Assembly (NCBI RefSeq): GCF_003418935.1
Contig: NZ_QVMT01000006.1
Location: 310,001 to 374,000 of the forward strand
Direction: 5' to 3'
From: Emticicia sp. C21
GTDB lineage: Bacteria; Bacteroidota; Bacteroidia; Cytophagales; Spirosomataceae
Length of the DNA stretch: 64,000 nt
Shown here: one piece after another, positions 1-9,170 of the stretch
Numbering within the stretch: the stretch's first letter is position 1
Layout: each line of letters starts with the position of its first letter
The notes under the pieces: model-generated
Seen by the model: only the letters and a program-made list of their open reading frames with translations
Database searches by the model: none
What the model was told of the DNA's origin: nothing
Program-made: the position numbers and the translations under genes

Positions 1-386
1 ACATATAGATTTGTGTAAAGACGACGACCTAAACGTCCTTTTGGTAACATACCTTTTACGGCATATTCAACTACACGACGACCATCTTTTGCCAATACCT
101 CACGAGGCGTAGCAAAACGTTGTCCACCTGGGTGACCAGTGTGGCGGATATAAACTTTGTCAGTCATTTTCTTTCCTGTCAGGCGGATTTTCTCAGCGTT
201 GATAACAATTACATTATCGCCACAATCTACATGCGGAGTATAGTTTGTTTTGTTTTTACCACGAATGATATTCGCGATCTGGCTGCACAAACGACCTAAA
301 ACTTTATCGGTAGCGTCTATTACCACCCATTCTTTATTTACGGTTCCGTTATTTGCGGAAATCGTTTTGTAACTTAAATGTTTCAC
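1..386 (-). CDS. rplM: 50S ribosomal protein L13, C-terminus cut off by the window edge
   Basis: L13 binds 23S rRNA early in large-subunit assembly. Reading the minus strand from a GTG at 384-386 gives a protein starting [16 protein letters not shown], followed by the L13 signatures [27 protein letters not shown] and [14 protein letters not shown]. About 128 residues are inside the window; the family is about 145-150 residues long, so roughly 20 are missing beyond base 1. The GTG start is chosen because no ATG lies upstream in frame before stops and because MKHLSYKT-type N-termini are usual in this phylum. rpsI normally follows rplM, but it would lie outside the window. A promoter at 600-630 and a structured leader of about 200 nt precede the gene. 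Confidence 0.97.
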   Translation of the reverse strand, partial: MKHLSYKTISANNGTVNKEWVVIDATDKVLGRLCSQIANIIRGKNKTNYTPHVDCGDNVIVINAEKIRLTGKKMTDKVYIRHTGHPGGQRFATPREVLAKDGRRVVEYAVKGMLPKGRLGRRLYTNLY

Positions 387-593
387 AATTATAAATTATT
401 AAATGTGTTTGAAAAAAGCTTGTGTCATCGTAGTTTTAATCATTGCCCCCAAAAGCTTTGACTAACACAGGATAACTTTTTTTCGCGAATTTTCGAGGTG
501 TTGAAACAACACATAGCAACTCCGGAAACAGTTACTTCTCAAAATTTACAATCCCCTCGAACAAACGGGCTACGCTACGAGGGTAGTATTTTG
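387..593 (-). promoter_or_regulatory. Structured 5' leader of rplM, candidate ribosomal-protein leader
   Basis: This stretch has no gene. It would be the 5' untranslated RNA of rplM, running from about 593 down to 387. On the transcript, the bases at 578-583 and 554-559 form a perfect 6-bp stem (CCCTCG with CGAGGG). Further down, 498-512 forms a 6-bp hairpin (GTGTTG-TTT-CAACAC). L13 leaders that bind L13 or the nascent complex are known in other bacteria. Assigning autoregulation here is inference from length, position and stems. Confidence 0.45.
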
Positions 594-599
594 GGGCTG

Positions 600-630
600 C
601 AAAATTAGACAATTCCTGATAAAAAAGCAA
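600..630 (-). promoter_or_regulatory. Bacteroidota-type promoter of rplM
   Basis: On the minus strand a TAATTTTG -7 box (600-607) matches TAnnTTTG, and a TTG -33 box lies at 628-630 with a 20-bp spacer. The same spacing recurs at rpmG, prs, arsR and the TonB-receptor promoters in this window, which supports the call. Confidence 0.7.
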
Positions 631-669
631 TTCTTTCTCTTTTTTTTCTCCTAACTCCTTGAAAATTAG

Positions 670-697
670 TTGTTCTGCTAATAAGAAGTTAGTTTTG
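670..697 (+). promoter_or_regulatory. Putative promoter of the T9SS protein gene at 739
   Basis: A perfect TAGTTTTG -7 box lies at 690-697. The nearest TTG, at 670-672, leaves a 17-bp spacer, at the short end of the known range. The start of transcription would be about 35 nt before the ATG at 739. Confidence 0.45.
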
Positions 698-738
698 TTA
701 GATATTTAGAGTCATGTTATAACTTCCCATAAACAGCA

Positions 739-3399
739 ATGAGATTAAAACAACTTTTTAGCCTTGCCATCTTTCTGGTGATTCTTCAACCAGCTATGGC
801 TCAATGGAAACTGAATGACCAAACGCCTGTACCGGTCTCTACAGCTATTAATTTTCAGTCTGCTCAATTGTATGCGACAGACGATGATGCCAATAGCTAT
901 TACGTCTGGTCTGATTACAGAACAGGCGTGATTGAACTCTATGCACAAAAGTTCGACAGCAAAGGCGTAGCCCAATGGCAAAAAGATGGTATAAGAATAG
1001 GAAACGTATTAAATGCCTATGATATACTTTATAGTCAACGGGTGATCAGACCTGACGGACAAGGAGGCGCATTTATTGGCTGGCATCTTTTACCTGATGT
1101 GAATAGCAGGGGACACCGCCAGTTTTATATGCAACATGTCTCTAAAGATGGAAAAGCCTTATGGGCAAATGGAGGGGTTAAAGTAACTGACCGTGAGTTA
1201 TGGACAGCCGAACCTTACGATGATGTATTTGATATTGTGGTTAGTAACAATCAGCTACTGCTTATTTTTAATCAATATATAGGTAATACGGGCATCAACG
1301 CAGTGTATACTAAGAAACTGGATTTTGATGGTAAAACTATAGAAGCCGAAAAGAAGCTATTTGAAAATAACAGAATAGAAGATAAGGTTATCTATGATTC
1401 AAAAAACAGCCGATTCCTGGCCCTGATTAAAGATACTCAGTTTGATTATGTGTTTCAGACATTTGATGTTACCAATAAGCCTCTCATCCCAAGTCCAATT
1501 GCCGTTTATCAAAACCCGGTTAGTGGTAATTCTCGCATAGATTTATTTAAGGTAGATAATCAAGGTAATGCAGTAATAGGAAGAACACTATCGATAGACG
1601 ATGGCAGAAAAATGGTATTTGCGCATAAAGTAGATATTGAAGGTAAGCCTATCTGGGGTAATAATGGTCTTAAAATGGGCTCAGATTATACCTTTGATAT
1701 ACAGATTGTACCGACTAGTGATGGTGGTGGCATTGCTACCTGGGTTGAAACTGCTAACCCACAGCAACCTTTTAAAATAGCTAAAATAACGGCGACTGGG
1801 AATGTTCTCTGGCAAAACGATGTATTTGTGCCTAAGTCTGACAAACCTTATCAGCTGCCCAATAAATTAGAGTCAGATGGCAAGGATGGTGTTTATACCT
1901 TATGGCTTGCCCCAAAGACTATTGGATACGATTTGACTGTACAACATTTTGATAATAATGGCTCACCGAGATTTGGTGCTGATGGCATCGCCTTTAAGGA
2001 CTTTACTTATTATAGTGGCCCTCGCGTAATTCCGTATCCTAAGGGTGGGGTAATTGTATTCTGGGGTGCTAATAAAGAAGAATCAGACGGAATCGGATTT
2101 ACAGTAGATTTATATACTAATTATATTAATGAAGTGGGAAGATTTGGATTTGACGAATCTGCTACCATTGAAATAGCTCCCGTACAACCTAATAAAATGT
2201 GTGCAGGCCAGCCATTTAATATTTCTATTGCTAGTACCGGCCCGGCATTTAATTTTGATAATGTTTTTAAGGTCTTAATATCTGATAAGAATGGTAGTTT
2301 TGTTAATGCTACCGAAATAGGTCAGGATGCCCGAAAAACAATTAGTGTAAAGCCACCGCAGGAATTGGAAGAAGGAACCTATAAAATAAAAGTAGTTTCT
2401 ACCTCGCCAATGATTGAAAGTAATCTGATAGAAATAATAATTGATGAGCCTGGTGCGCCTATCATTAATGCCGATAAAATAGCTGCCTGTTCTGGTGAGA
2501 CATTTAAATTGATCGCTTCAGGTTGTGAGGGTGGAACCGTTAAATGGTCTAACAACCAGGAAGGAACCTCTATTTCTATAGCCTTAGAAAATAGCACAAG
2601 CTTTACAGCCATTTGTAGTGTGGCCGGTTGCAAAAACAGCGTAGCGTCTAATGAAATTGCATTACAGGTAAATAAAGCAACTATAACTGCTGATAAGCTG
2701 TCGGGTTGTTTGGGTGAAACATTTAAATTGACGGCTTCTGGCTGTGAAGGAGGAACGATCAAATGGTCGAATAATCAGGAAGGAACCTCTATTTCTGTAG
2801 CCTTAGAAAACTCAACCAAGTTTACAGCGACATGTACGGTACCAGGGTGTAGCAATAGCGTAATTTCTAACGAAATCTCAATACAGGTAAATAACGTAAC
2901 GGCTACTGCTACTAATACTGGACCCATTTATGTTGGGGAGTCTATTAAACTAAGCAGTACTGGTGGTGTAAAATATGCCTGGACAGGCCCTAACTCTTTT
3001 GTGTCAAGCGAACAGAACCCTACTATTGCCAGTGCAACTCTGGCAATGGGTGGTGTTTATGCGGTATTGGTTACAGATAGTAATAACTGTACGGCAAAAG
3101 CAGAAACTACCGTATTAATTAATAACCTGTTGGGCATAGAGAAAGAAGTAAATATCCGCACTTTCCCGAATCCGACGAGCCATGAAGTGATAGTAGAGTT
3201 TTATGCCACGGCTAATAACCCCGTTAGTATTTCATTGATTGATATGAAAGGCTCGGTAATAGGCGAAAGAAAAATCAAAGCACTAGGTGGGTATCAGAAG
3301 GAAGTAGTAGACATCCGCTATTTTGCCCGAGGCCAGTATTTAGTAAAAGTAAACACCTCACAAAAAGAAGTAGTTAAAAAAATAATTATAGAAAATTAA
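739..3399 (+). CDS. Secreted or cell-surface protein with Ig-like repeats and type IX secretion sorting domain
   Basis: The 886-residue product starts with a clear signal peptide (to about residue 21, ending AMA-QW). Residues 25-470 are a beta-rich region with recurring W/G/D motifs that looks propeller-like, with no family I can name. Two near-identical Ig-like modules of about 74 residues follow (about 574-647 and 648-721), each with the block SGCEGGT-KWSNNQEGTSIS and paired cysteines. A PKD/Ig-like segment (about 722-795) comes next. The last 80 residues begin FPNPTSHEV and end in a VKKIIIEN strand, which is the type A C-terminal sorting domain recognised by the Por/T9SS machinery. I infer export across the outer membrane and surface attachment. 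The substrate is unknown. The gene stands alone and is followed by a large inverted repeat. Confidence 0.85.
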   Translation: MRLKQLFSLAIFLVILQPAMAQWKLNDQTPVPVSTAINFQSAQLYATDDDANSYYVWSDYRTGVIELYAQKFDSKGVAQWQKDGIRIGNVLNAYDILYSQRVIRPDGQGGAFIGWHLLPDVNSRGHRQFYMQHVSKDGKALWANGGVKVTDRELWTAEPYDDVFDIVVSNNQLLLIFNQYIGNTGINAVYTKKLDFDGKTIEAEKKLFENNRIEDKVIYDSKNSRFLALIKDTQFDYVFQTFDVTNKPLIPSPIAVYQNPVSGNSRIDLFKVDNQGNAVIGRTLSIDDGRKMVFAHKVDIEGKPIWGNNGLKMGSDYTFDIQIVPTSDGGGIATWVETANPQQPFKIAKITATGNVLWQNDVFVPKSDKPYQLPNKLESDGKDGVYTLWLAPKTIGYDLTVQHFDNNGSPRFGADGIAFKDFTYYSGPRVIPYPKGGVIVFWGANKEESDGIGFTVDLYTNYINEVGRFGFDESATIEIAPVQPNKMCAGQPFNISIASTGPAFNFDNVFKVLISDKNGSFVNATEIGQDARKTISVKPPQELEEGTYKIKVVSTSPMIESNLIEIIIDEPGAPIINADKIAACSGETFKLIASGCEGGTVKWSNNQEGTSISIALENSTSFTAICSVAGCKNSVASNEIALQVNKATITADKLSGCLGETFKLTASGCEGGTIKWSNNQEGTSISVALENSTKFTATCTVPGCSNSVISNEISIQVNNVTATATNTGPIYVGESIKLSSTGGVKYAWTGPNSFVSSEQNPTIASATLAMGGVYAVLVTDSNNCTAKAETTVLINNLLGIEKEVNIRTFPNPTSHEVIVEFYATANNPVSISLIDMKGSVIGERKIKALGGYQKEVVDIRYFARGQYLVKVNTSQKEVVKKIIIEN

Positions 3400-3402
3400 G
3401 AA

Positions 3403-3566
3403 ATTGAGTGATTTAGTAAATGAGTGATTGTGTGATTAATTACGAATTAGTGAATGATGAATTAGCGAATAGTTTAATATTGAAAGATAAGTTAATGACA
3501 ATTATTCACTAATTTACAATTCGCCATTCACGATTAATCACTAAATCACTCATTCACTCAATAGTA
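3403..3566. repeat. Large imperfect inverted repeat built of TCACTAAT/TCACTCAT units
   Basis: The left part (3403-3475) contains GAGTGATTTAGTAAATGAGT and GAATTAGTGAATGATGAATT. The right part (3500-3566) is its approximate reverse complement, with ATCACTAAATCACTCATTC. The transcript could fold into a hairpin of about 150 nt between the T9SS gene and the reductase gene. Shorter relatives lie at 25338-25383, 39958-40008 and 63656-63700. This is a dispersed intergenic family; no gene is encoded. Confidence 0.7.
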
Positions 3567-3570
3567 CATC

Positions 3571-4629
3571 ATGGCATTAAAAACGTATTTTCTTCAGGTA
3601 AAAGAAGTAGTCAACGAGACCCCGGATTGTGTGACGATTTATTTCTGGCACCCATTGAGTGAACAGATAAAATATAAAGCAGGGCAGTTTATATCGGTAA
3701 TAGTACCTATTGATGGCAAAAAGGTGCGTAGAAGTTATTCTATGTCCACTTCGCCACATACAGATACTGCCATTGGTGTCACGGTAAAGCGGGTGTTGGG
3801 AGGACTGGTTTCTAATTACCTGAATGACAGAGTAAAAGTAGGAGATTTTCTTGAAGTGGTAGAGCCGCTTGGCAATTTCTATGTAGAAACTGATGCCGAA
3901 AATTCTCGTCATCTGGTGCTTTTTGCTGCAGGCAGTGGTATTACACCCATGATGTCTATCATGAAGTCAGTCCTGAAAATGGAACCTAAGTCAAGGGTTA
4001 CCTTAGTATATGGAAACCGTTCGGAGGAGAGTATCATTTTCAAAGATAAGTTAGAGGAACTAGAGTATACCTACCGGGAACGTCTGAAAGTACACCATAT
4101 CCTTTCTCGTCCGTCTGACTATTGGGTAGGGCAGGTGGGTCGTATCAGCCAGGGTATCAGTATCCGCTTTATGAAAGATTCTTATACCGATTTCACCAAA
4201 GACAATTTCTATCTCTGTGGCCCTGAAGGAATGATGGAAGATGTGATAAAAGGGCTGAATATCTACGACGTTTCGAAAAGTCAGATCCATCGCGAAAACT
4301 TCCATGCCCCAATGTTGGATGAAATTCATGTAGAAGAGAACGATAATTCACTCAAAGCCCAGTTGGTAAAAGTTATTTACGATGGCGATGAATATGAATT
4401 TGAAGTAAAACCTCACCAAAGCATTCTCGAAGCAGCCTTAGATTTAGATATAGATTTGCCATATTCTTGTCAGGCAGGTATGTGCACGGCCTGTATGGGC
4501 AAGTGTATAGAGGGCAAGGTAAAAATGGACGAAGAAGAGGGCTTAACCGAAAAAGAAATCCAACAGGGCTATATTCTTACCTGTGTAGCTCATCCGCTTA
4601 CAACCGGAGTGGTAGTGGAAATGGATTAA
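3571..4629 (+). CDS. FAD/NAD(P)-dependent reductase with C-terminal 2Fe-2S ferredoxin domain (PaaE-like)
   Basis: This cytoplasmic electron-transfer protein would move electrons from NAD(P)H through FAD to a 2Fe-2S centre and on to an oxygenase or desaturase partner. Residues 5-105 are the FAD domain, with RRSYSMSTSP as the flavin-binding RxYS motif. Residues 110-235 are the NAD domain, with AAGSGITPMMSI and LCGPEGMM. Residues 262-352 are a plant-type ferredoxin domain with cluster ligands C300, C305, C308 and C338. Length and order match PaaE of phenylacetyl-CoA epoxidase and related phthalate-type reductases. No paaABCD genes lie nearby, so a true PaaE role is not supported; a lone reductase serving a distant oxygenase is more likely. 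Confidence 0.88.
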   Translation: MALKTYFLQVKEVVNETPDCVTIYFWHPLSEQIKYKAGQFISVIVPIDGKKVRRSYSMSTSPHTDTAIGVTVKRVLGGLVSNYLNDRVKVGDFLEVVEPLGNFYVETDAENSRHLVLFAAGSGITPMMSIMKSVLKMEPKSRVTLVYGNRSEESIIFKDKLEELEYTYRERLKVHHILSRPSDYWVGQVGRISQGISIRFMKDSYTDFTKDNFYLCGPEGMMEDVIKGLNIYDVSKSQIHRENFHAPMLDEIHVEENDNSLKAQLVKVIYDGDEYEFEVKPHQSILEAALDLDIDLPYSCQAGMCTACMGKCIEGKVKMDEEEGLTEKEIQQGYILTCVAHPLTTGVVVEMD

Positions 4630-4735
4630 AAAAAAATTAAAACAATTATATACGAATATTAGTATTTCAATTCTGATGATACCTTTACTATAACCAATCG
4701 TATATAGTAAAAATAAAAGCCTCTATTCGGCGTTA

Positions 4736-7711
4736 ATGTTTAAAATTTCAGGAATCGTGCTTGTGAGGAAGATTATTTTTTCGGGGGCTTTTGCTTTAAG
4801 CTTATTGACAGTTTTTAGTTCATTTATTTTATCCCCTAAACCTTTAGACTACCAGACTCAACAGGAAAAGTGGGCTGACAGCCTGCTTGCTACTATGTCT
4901 TTGGACGAAAAAGTAGGCCAGCTATTCATGGTGGCTACTTTCTCTAATCGTACTGAAAAATATTACCAGCAGGTTGAAAATAACATTGCCACCTACCACT
5001 TGGGTGGCCTTATCTTCTTTCAGGGCGGCCCTCACCGTCAGGCCAGATTAACCAATCGTTATCAGCAGATTTCACGTATTCCGCTCATGATTGGTATTGA
5101 TGCTGAGTGGGGTTTAGGCATGCGTCTGGATAGTGCGATTGACTTCCCGAAGCAGATTACTCTGGGTGCCATTCAGGATAATAGCTATGTCGAAAAATTT
5201 GGTCAGGAGATAGGTCGCCAATGTAAGCGTATAGGTATCCATATCAACTTTGCTCCCTCTATTGATGTCAACACCAATCCCGATAATCCGATTATCAATT
5301 ACCGTTCATTTGGTGAATCGCAGGTAAATGTAGCAGAGAAAGGATTGGCCTATGTACGTGGGATGAAAAAATACAATGTACTGGGTAGCGCCAAACATTT
5401 TCCTGGCCATGGCGATACCGATCAGGATTCCCATCATACACTTCCAGTGGTAAATCATACGCTTCAACGGTTGAATGAAGTAGAATTGTATCCTTTCCGC
5501 CGACTGATTGCCGATAGTATAGCTTCTGTTATGACAGGTCATTTATTTGTGCCTGCTCTGGAGCCACGTGGTACTACACCCACCTCCATATCTGAAAAAA
5601 TCGTAACAGAAATGATTAAGAACCAGATGGGTTTTAAAGGCTTGACTGTGACGGATGCCTTAAATATGCGCGGTATTACCCAAGGTTTACAACCCGGCGA
5701 ACCGGAGTTACTGGCATTTATGGCAGGGAATGATATATTGCTACAAACAGGTAATCTACCTGCTGCCTTTAAAAGAATTAAACAGGCCGTAGAAACAGGA
5801 CAGATTTCACAAGAAGTATTGAATGCCCGTGTAAAGAAAATATTAAAGGCTAAATACTGGGCTGGTTTGAGTAAATACAAACCGGTTGACATGGCAGGCT
5901 TAGGTACTGATTTAAACGGTAAAAAAGCCATTGAATTAAAGACTGAATTATTTGAACAAGCCGTTACTATTGTTCGCAACCAGGATAATCTACTACCATT
6001 TACTCACTTAGATACCACTACATTTGCTTCAGTGGCAATCAGCGGCGATTATGATAATCAGTTTCAGAAAGCCCTAAGCCAATATGCCAATTTCAAGCAC
6101 TTTACCGTACCTTTCAAACCAAGTTCAGATAAAGATGTGGCATGGGTACTGGACGAAGCAGCTAAGTATAAAGTGGTAGTGGTAAGTGTGCATGGCATGA
6201 ATAGCAAAGGTGAGCGAAACTACGGCGTATCTCCTGCCACAGTTGATTTCATTAATCAATTAAGCCAGCGAACCTATGTAGTAGTTTGTGCCTTTGGTAA
6301 TCCTTATGGATTAAGGTTATATGGCTCTTCCCGCAGTCTGGTATGTGGTTATGAAGACGACCCTATTTCTCATAAAGTAGTTCCGCAGATATTGTTCGGA
6401 GCTTTACCTGCCAAAGGTCGTTTACCCGTTTCGGTGGATACTGATTTAAAAGTAGGAAATGGCATTCTTACCCCTAAACTGGGCAGGGTATCATTTGGCA
6501 ATGCCGAAAGCGTGGGTATGGATAGCCGTAAATTAGACGAAATTGACCAGATTGTACAACAAGGTATTGATAACAGAGCGTTTCCGGGTTGTCAGGTTTT
6601 AGTGGCTCGCCAAGGAAAAGTAGTGTATAACCGTAACTTTGGGAGTTTACGCTACGGTCTTTATGAACCTGTAAATAACCAGACTCTCTACGATATTGCT
6701 TCCATGACCAAAGTTACTGCAACCTTGCAGGCTGTTATGATGCTGAACGAAAGAGAAGCAGTAAATCTGAATGAGAAAATATCTACTTATCTGCCTGAAA
6801 TGAAAGGTTCAAATAAGGAAAATATGTTGATTTCAGATATACTGATGCATCAGGCAGGTTTGGTAGCTTTTGTTCCTTTCTGGGAGAAAACCAAAAAAGG
6901 TGCTACCCTTAGTAACGATTATTATAGTACGGTGTATGACAGTCTGCAAGTACCTCAGAACCTACAGGTAGCGACTAATTTATATATCAAGCCCAGTATC
7001 AAAGATTCAGTATGGCATTGGGTGATACAGTCTAGACTATTAAATATTTATGATAAAATAGGGGGTTACCGTTATACCTACAGTGATTTAGGCCTGATGA
7101 TTCTGCAAAAATTAGTAGAGCGTATTACCAATCAACCTTTAGATGAGTTTCTGGAACAAAACCTCTATGAACCTTTGGGTATGACTTCCACATTGTTTAA
7201 TCCCCTGCAAAGATTCCCAAAAACTAATATTGCCCCTACTGAAAACGAAGCTATTTTCAGAGCCTCGCAGATACAGGGAACGGTACACGACCCCAATGCA
7301 GCTTTACTCGGTGGAGTCTCCGGTCATGCCGGATTATTCAGCAATGCCACCGACTTAGTGAAGTTATTTCAGATGAATTTGCAGCATGGGTTTTATGGCG
7401 GAAGAAACTTTCTGTTCCCTGAAACCGTGACACATTTTGCTAAAACTTATACCCAAAAAAGCCACAGAGGTTTAGGTTGGGATAAACCCAGTTCTGGTGA
7501 TAGCCCCATTGTAGGTTCTACTGCTTCTGACGATGCTTACGGGCACTCAGGCTTCACAGGAACAGTTGTTTGGGTTGACCCTGATCGTGAACTGATTTTT
7601 ATTTTTCTCTCCAACAGGGTATATCCGGTTTCTACCAATAACAAAATTAATACGCTACGTATCCGTAAAAGGATTCATGAAATAATCAACGAAGCGATTA
7701 TTACGCAATAG
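4736..7711 (+). CDS. GH3 beta-N-acetylhexosaminidase fused to a class C beta-lactamase-fold serine hydrolase
   Basis: The 991-residue product begins with a hydrophobic export segment (about 10-32). Residues 45-385 form a NagZ-type glycoside hydrolase family 3 domain, with the NagZ catalytic loop KHFPGHGDTDQDSH at 220-233 and the nucleophile Asp307 in VTDALN. Residues 400-580 resemble the GH3 C-terminal sandwich. From about 590 to 985 comes a penicillin-binding/beta-lactamase fold with all three motifs: S656-MTK659, Y782-SD and H937-SG. Known for the families: NagZ removes GlcNAc from peptidoglycan fragments, and the second domain acts on D-amino peptides or esters. I infer a periplasmic enzyme for wall-fragment recycling that attacks sugar and peptide in one chain. 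The fusion is recurrent in Bacteroidota. Confidence 0.92.
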   Translation: MFKISGIVLVRKIIFSGAFALSLLTVFSSFILSPKPLDYQTQQEKWADSLLATMSLDEKVGQLFMVATFSNRTEKYYQQVENNIATYHLGGLIFFQGGPHRQARLTNRYQQISRIPLMIGIDAEWGLGMRLDSAIDFPKQITLGAIQDNSYVEKFGQEIGRQCKRIGIHINFAPSIDVNTNPDNPIINYRSFGESQVNVAEKGLAYVRGMKKYNVLGSAKHFPGHGDTDQDSHHTLPVVNHTLQRLNEVELYPFRRLIADSIASVMTGHLFVPALEPRGTTPTSISEKIVTEMIKNQMGFKGLTVTDALNMRGITQGLQPGEPELLAFMAGNDILLQTGNLPAAFKRIKQAVETGQISQEVLNARVKKILKAKYWAGLSKYKPVDMAGLGTDLNGKKAIELKTELFEQAVTIVRNQDNLLPFTHLDTTTFASVAISGDYDNQFQKALSQYANFKHFTVPFKPSSDKDVAWVLDEAAKYKVVVVSVHGMNSKGERNYGVSPATVDFINQLSQRTYVVVCAFGNPYGLRLYGSSRSLVCGYEDDPISHKVVPQILFGALPAKGRLPVSVDTDLKVGNGILTPKLGRVSFGNAESVGMDSRKLDEIDQIVQQGIDNRAFPGCQVLVARQGKVVYNRNFGSLRYGLYEPVNNQTLYDIASMTKVTATLQAVMMLNEREAVNLNEKISTYLPEMKGSNKENMLISDILMHQAGLVAFVPFWEKTKKGATLSNDYYSTVYDSLQVPQNLQVATNLYIKPSIKDSVWHWVIQSRLLNIYDKIGGYRYTYSDLGLMILQKLVERITNQPLDEFLEQNLYEPLGMTSTLFNPLQRFPKTNIAPTENEAIFRASQIQGTVHDPNAALLGGVSGHAGLFSNATDLVKLFQMNLQHGFYGGRNFLFPETVTHFAKTYTQKSHRGLGWDKPSSGDSPIVGSTASDDAYGHSGFTGTVVWVDPDRELIFIFLSNRVYPVSTNNKINTLRIRKRIHEIINEAIITQ

Positions 7712-8182
7712 AGCCTACTGCTACTATACTTTTGCTTTTTTCTCCTGACTTTCTTAGTATCATTTTTATTTTATAAAAAATTCTACCTGAAGGAGTACTA
7801 AATCTTTTTTTTGCAGTACTGATTTAGGACATTTATTACTCATTTAATGAAATTAGAATATATTATCCCTACGGGATACCAATATTCGAAAAGCCTATTT
7901 TTACTACCGATATATCGTCCCTACCGGGACTTAAAAGATATCCCGTAGGGATTGTATATCGGTAGAAAAAAAAGTAAAAAACAGCTTTTAAGTCCCGTAG
8001 GGACGATATATTAAAGCCTTAAGTCGAATTTTACTTAACGGGTATATATTGTTCTATATATTAGCTCAAAAAACAAATAATATATTTGAAAACCCAAAGA
8101 AAACAAACAAATACTATTATTTTTGCCTTAGAGCATTTTACCCTTATGCTCATAGATTTATTCAACACTTATAACCTTTAGA
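7712..8182. other. Intergenic region between the GH3 fusion and the epimerase gene
   Basis: No coding region is supported here. It holds the REP-like palindromes at 7864-8010. A TATTTTTG at 8118-8125 could be the -7 box for the gene at 8183, but no TTG sits at the expected distance upstream. Confidence 0.5.
7864..8010. repeat. REP-like cluster of four short palindromes
   Basis: Four hairpins of one design lie in 141 bp: 7866-7877 (ATCCC/GGGAT), 7917-7930 (GTCCC/GGGAC), 7940-7952 (ATCCC-GTA-GGGAT) and 7992-8004 (GTCCC-GTA-GGGAC). They are embedded in a flank reading GATATATCGGTAGAAA. The second unit and its flank (about 7900-7936) are repeated in inverted orientation at about 7984-8010. The form is that of REP elements moved by RAYT-type transposases. 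No such transposase is in the window. Confidence 0.75.
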
Positions 8183-9067
8183 ATGGAAATTTCAATTCAC
8201 AACTGGATGCGGGCAGAATCCATAGAGACTACTATTAAACGAATCGCCGGATTGGGCTACGACAAACTGGAGATTCAAGGAAGCCCGGAGGCGTATGATA
8301 CAAAAAAAGTAAATAAACTACTAAAAGACCACGGATTGACTTGTTGGGGCTCAGTAACCCTGATGCTGGAAGACAGAAATCTACTTGCCAAAGACAAAGC
8401 CCAAAGAGCAAAATCAGTTCAATATATTAAGGATGTGGTAACCATGGTCAGAGAACTCGATGGCCAGATGGTATCTGTGGTTCCGGGAACTGTAGGCAAA
8501 ATTATACCAGACGGCAGACCTGACGAAGAGTGGGAATGGGCAGTTGAAGGCATGAAACAAGTATATGAATATGCAGAGAGCATAGGTATCCTGATAGGTA
8601 TTGAGCCAATCAACCGTTTTGAAACCTACTTTATTAACAGAGGCGATCAGGCTTTGGTATTGGCAGAAGCTGTTGGGCCTAAATGTGGGGTTTGTCTGGA
8701 TACTTTCCATATGAATATCGAAGAAGATAATACCTATGATGCCATTCGTCGGGCAAAAGGTCGTCTGGTAGGTTTCCATGTGGCAGATAGTAATCGTATG
8801 GCGCCGGGAATGGGTACCATCAACTGGCCAAAAATCATTGAAACGCTTCGCGAAATTGACTATGACCAGGTATTATCGGTAGAATTCTGCTCTCCTTTAG
8901 ATAGAACCCCTGCGAACCCATATCCAAATTCGATTGACCTGAATCCGGAAGGATTAAGTCCTGAGCAAAAGAAATTTCTGGAAGACCACGGTAGTTCTTC
9001 GGTTACTGAAGAATTCTATTCGATGCTTACCAGGAAGTCGATAGAAACCCTAAGACCTCTTTTATAA
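8183..9067 (+). CDS. Sugar phosphate isomerase/epimerase family TIM-barrel protein (ketose 3-epimerase-like)
   Basis: The 294-residue protein has the xylose-isomerase-like TIM barrel fold. The metal ligands of the D-tagatose/D-psicose 3-epimerase group can be read in order: Glu in IGIEPINRFE (about 148), Asp in CLDTFHMNIEE (about 181), His in GFHVADSNR (about 207) and Glu in SVEFCSP (about 240). This group epimerises free ketoses at C3 or isomerises related sugars with Mn2+ or Co2+. No signal peptide is present, so it is cytoplasmic. It heads a co-directional run with the enolase-superfamily, VOC and dehydrogenase genes, which suggests one catabolic route for an unusual sugar or sugar acid. 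The exact substrate cannot be read from sequence. Confidence 0.85.
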   Translation: MEISIHNWMRAESIETTIKRIAGLGYDKLEIQGSPEAYDTKKVNKLLKDHGLTCWGSVTLMLEDRNLLAKDKAQRAKSVQYIKDVVTMVRELDGQMVSVVPGTVGKIIPDGRPDEEWEWAVEGMKQVYEYAESIGILIGIEPINRFETYFINRGDQALVLAEAVGPKCGVCLDTFHMNIEEDNTYDAIRRAKGRLVGFHVADSNRMAPGMGTINWPKIIETLREIDYDQVLSVEFCSPLDRTPANPYPNSIDLNPEGLSPEQKKFLEDHGSSSVTEEFYSMLTRKSIETLRPLL

Positions 9068-9071
9068 CTTG

Positions 9072-9101
9072 TGGCGGGAACTCCGATACGTCGGACCGCC
9101 A
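9072..9101 (+). terminator. Hairpin after the epimerase gene
   Basis: TGGCGG (9072-9077) pairs with CCGCCA (9096-9101), with an inner CCGA/TCGG stem. There is no U-tract, so it may be a repeat or RNA-stabilising hairpin rather than a terminator. Confidence 0.4.
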
Positions 9102-9170
9102 GCTTGCAGTTTAAATTTATATCCTATAAAACGGCTATTAGCAGCCACCAACCTATTTAATCTTTTATAA

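Noticed and set aside
2379-2762. A 127-codon frame on the minus strand inside the T9SS protein gene
   Set aside because: It is a shadow of the repeated Ig-like modules on the plus strand, has no start signal and no recognisable product.
3571-4629. True PaaE of phenylacetate breakdown
   Set aside because: No other paa genes are nearby; the reductase fold is shared by many systems.
7864-8010. Possible CRISPR array
   Set aside because: The units are short, palindromic, variable in spacing and of mixed orientation; no cas genes are present.
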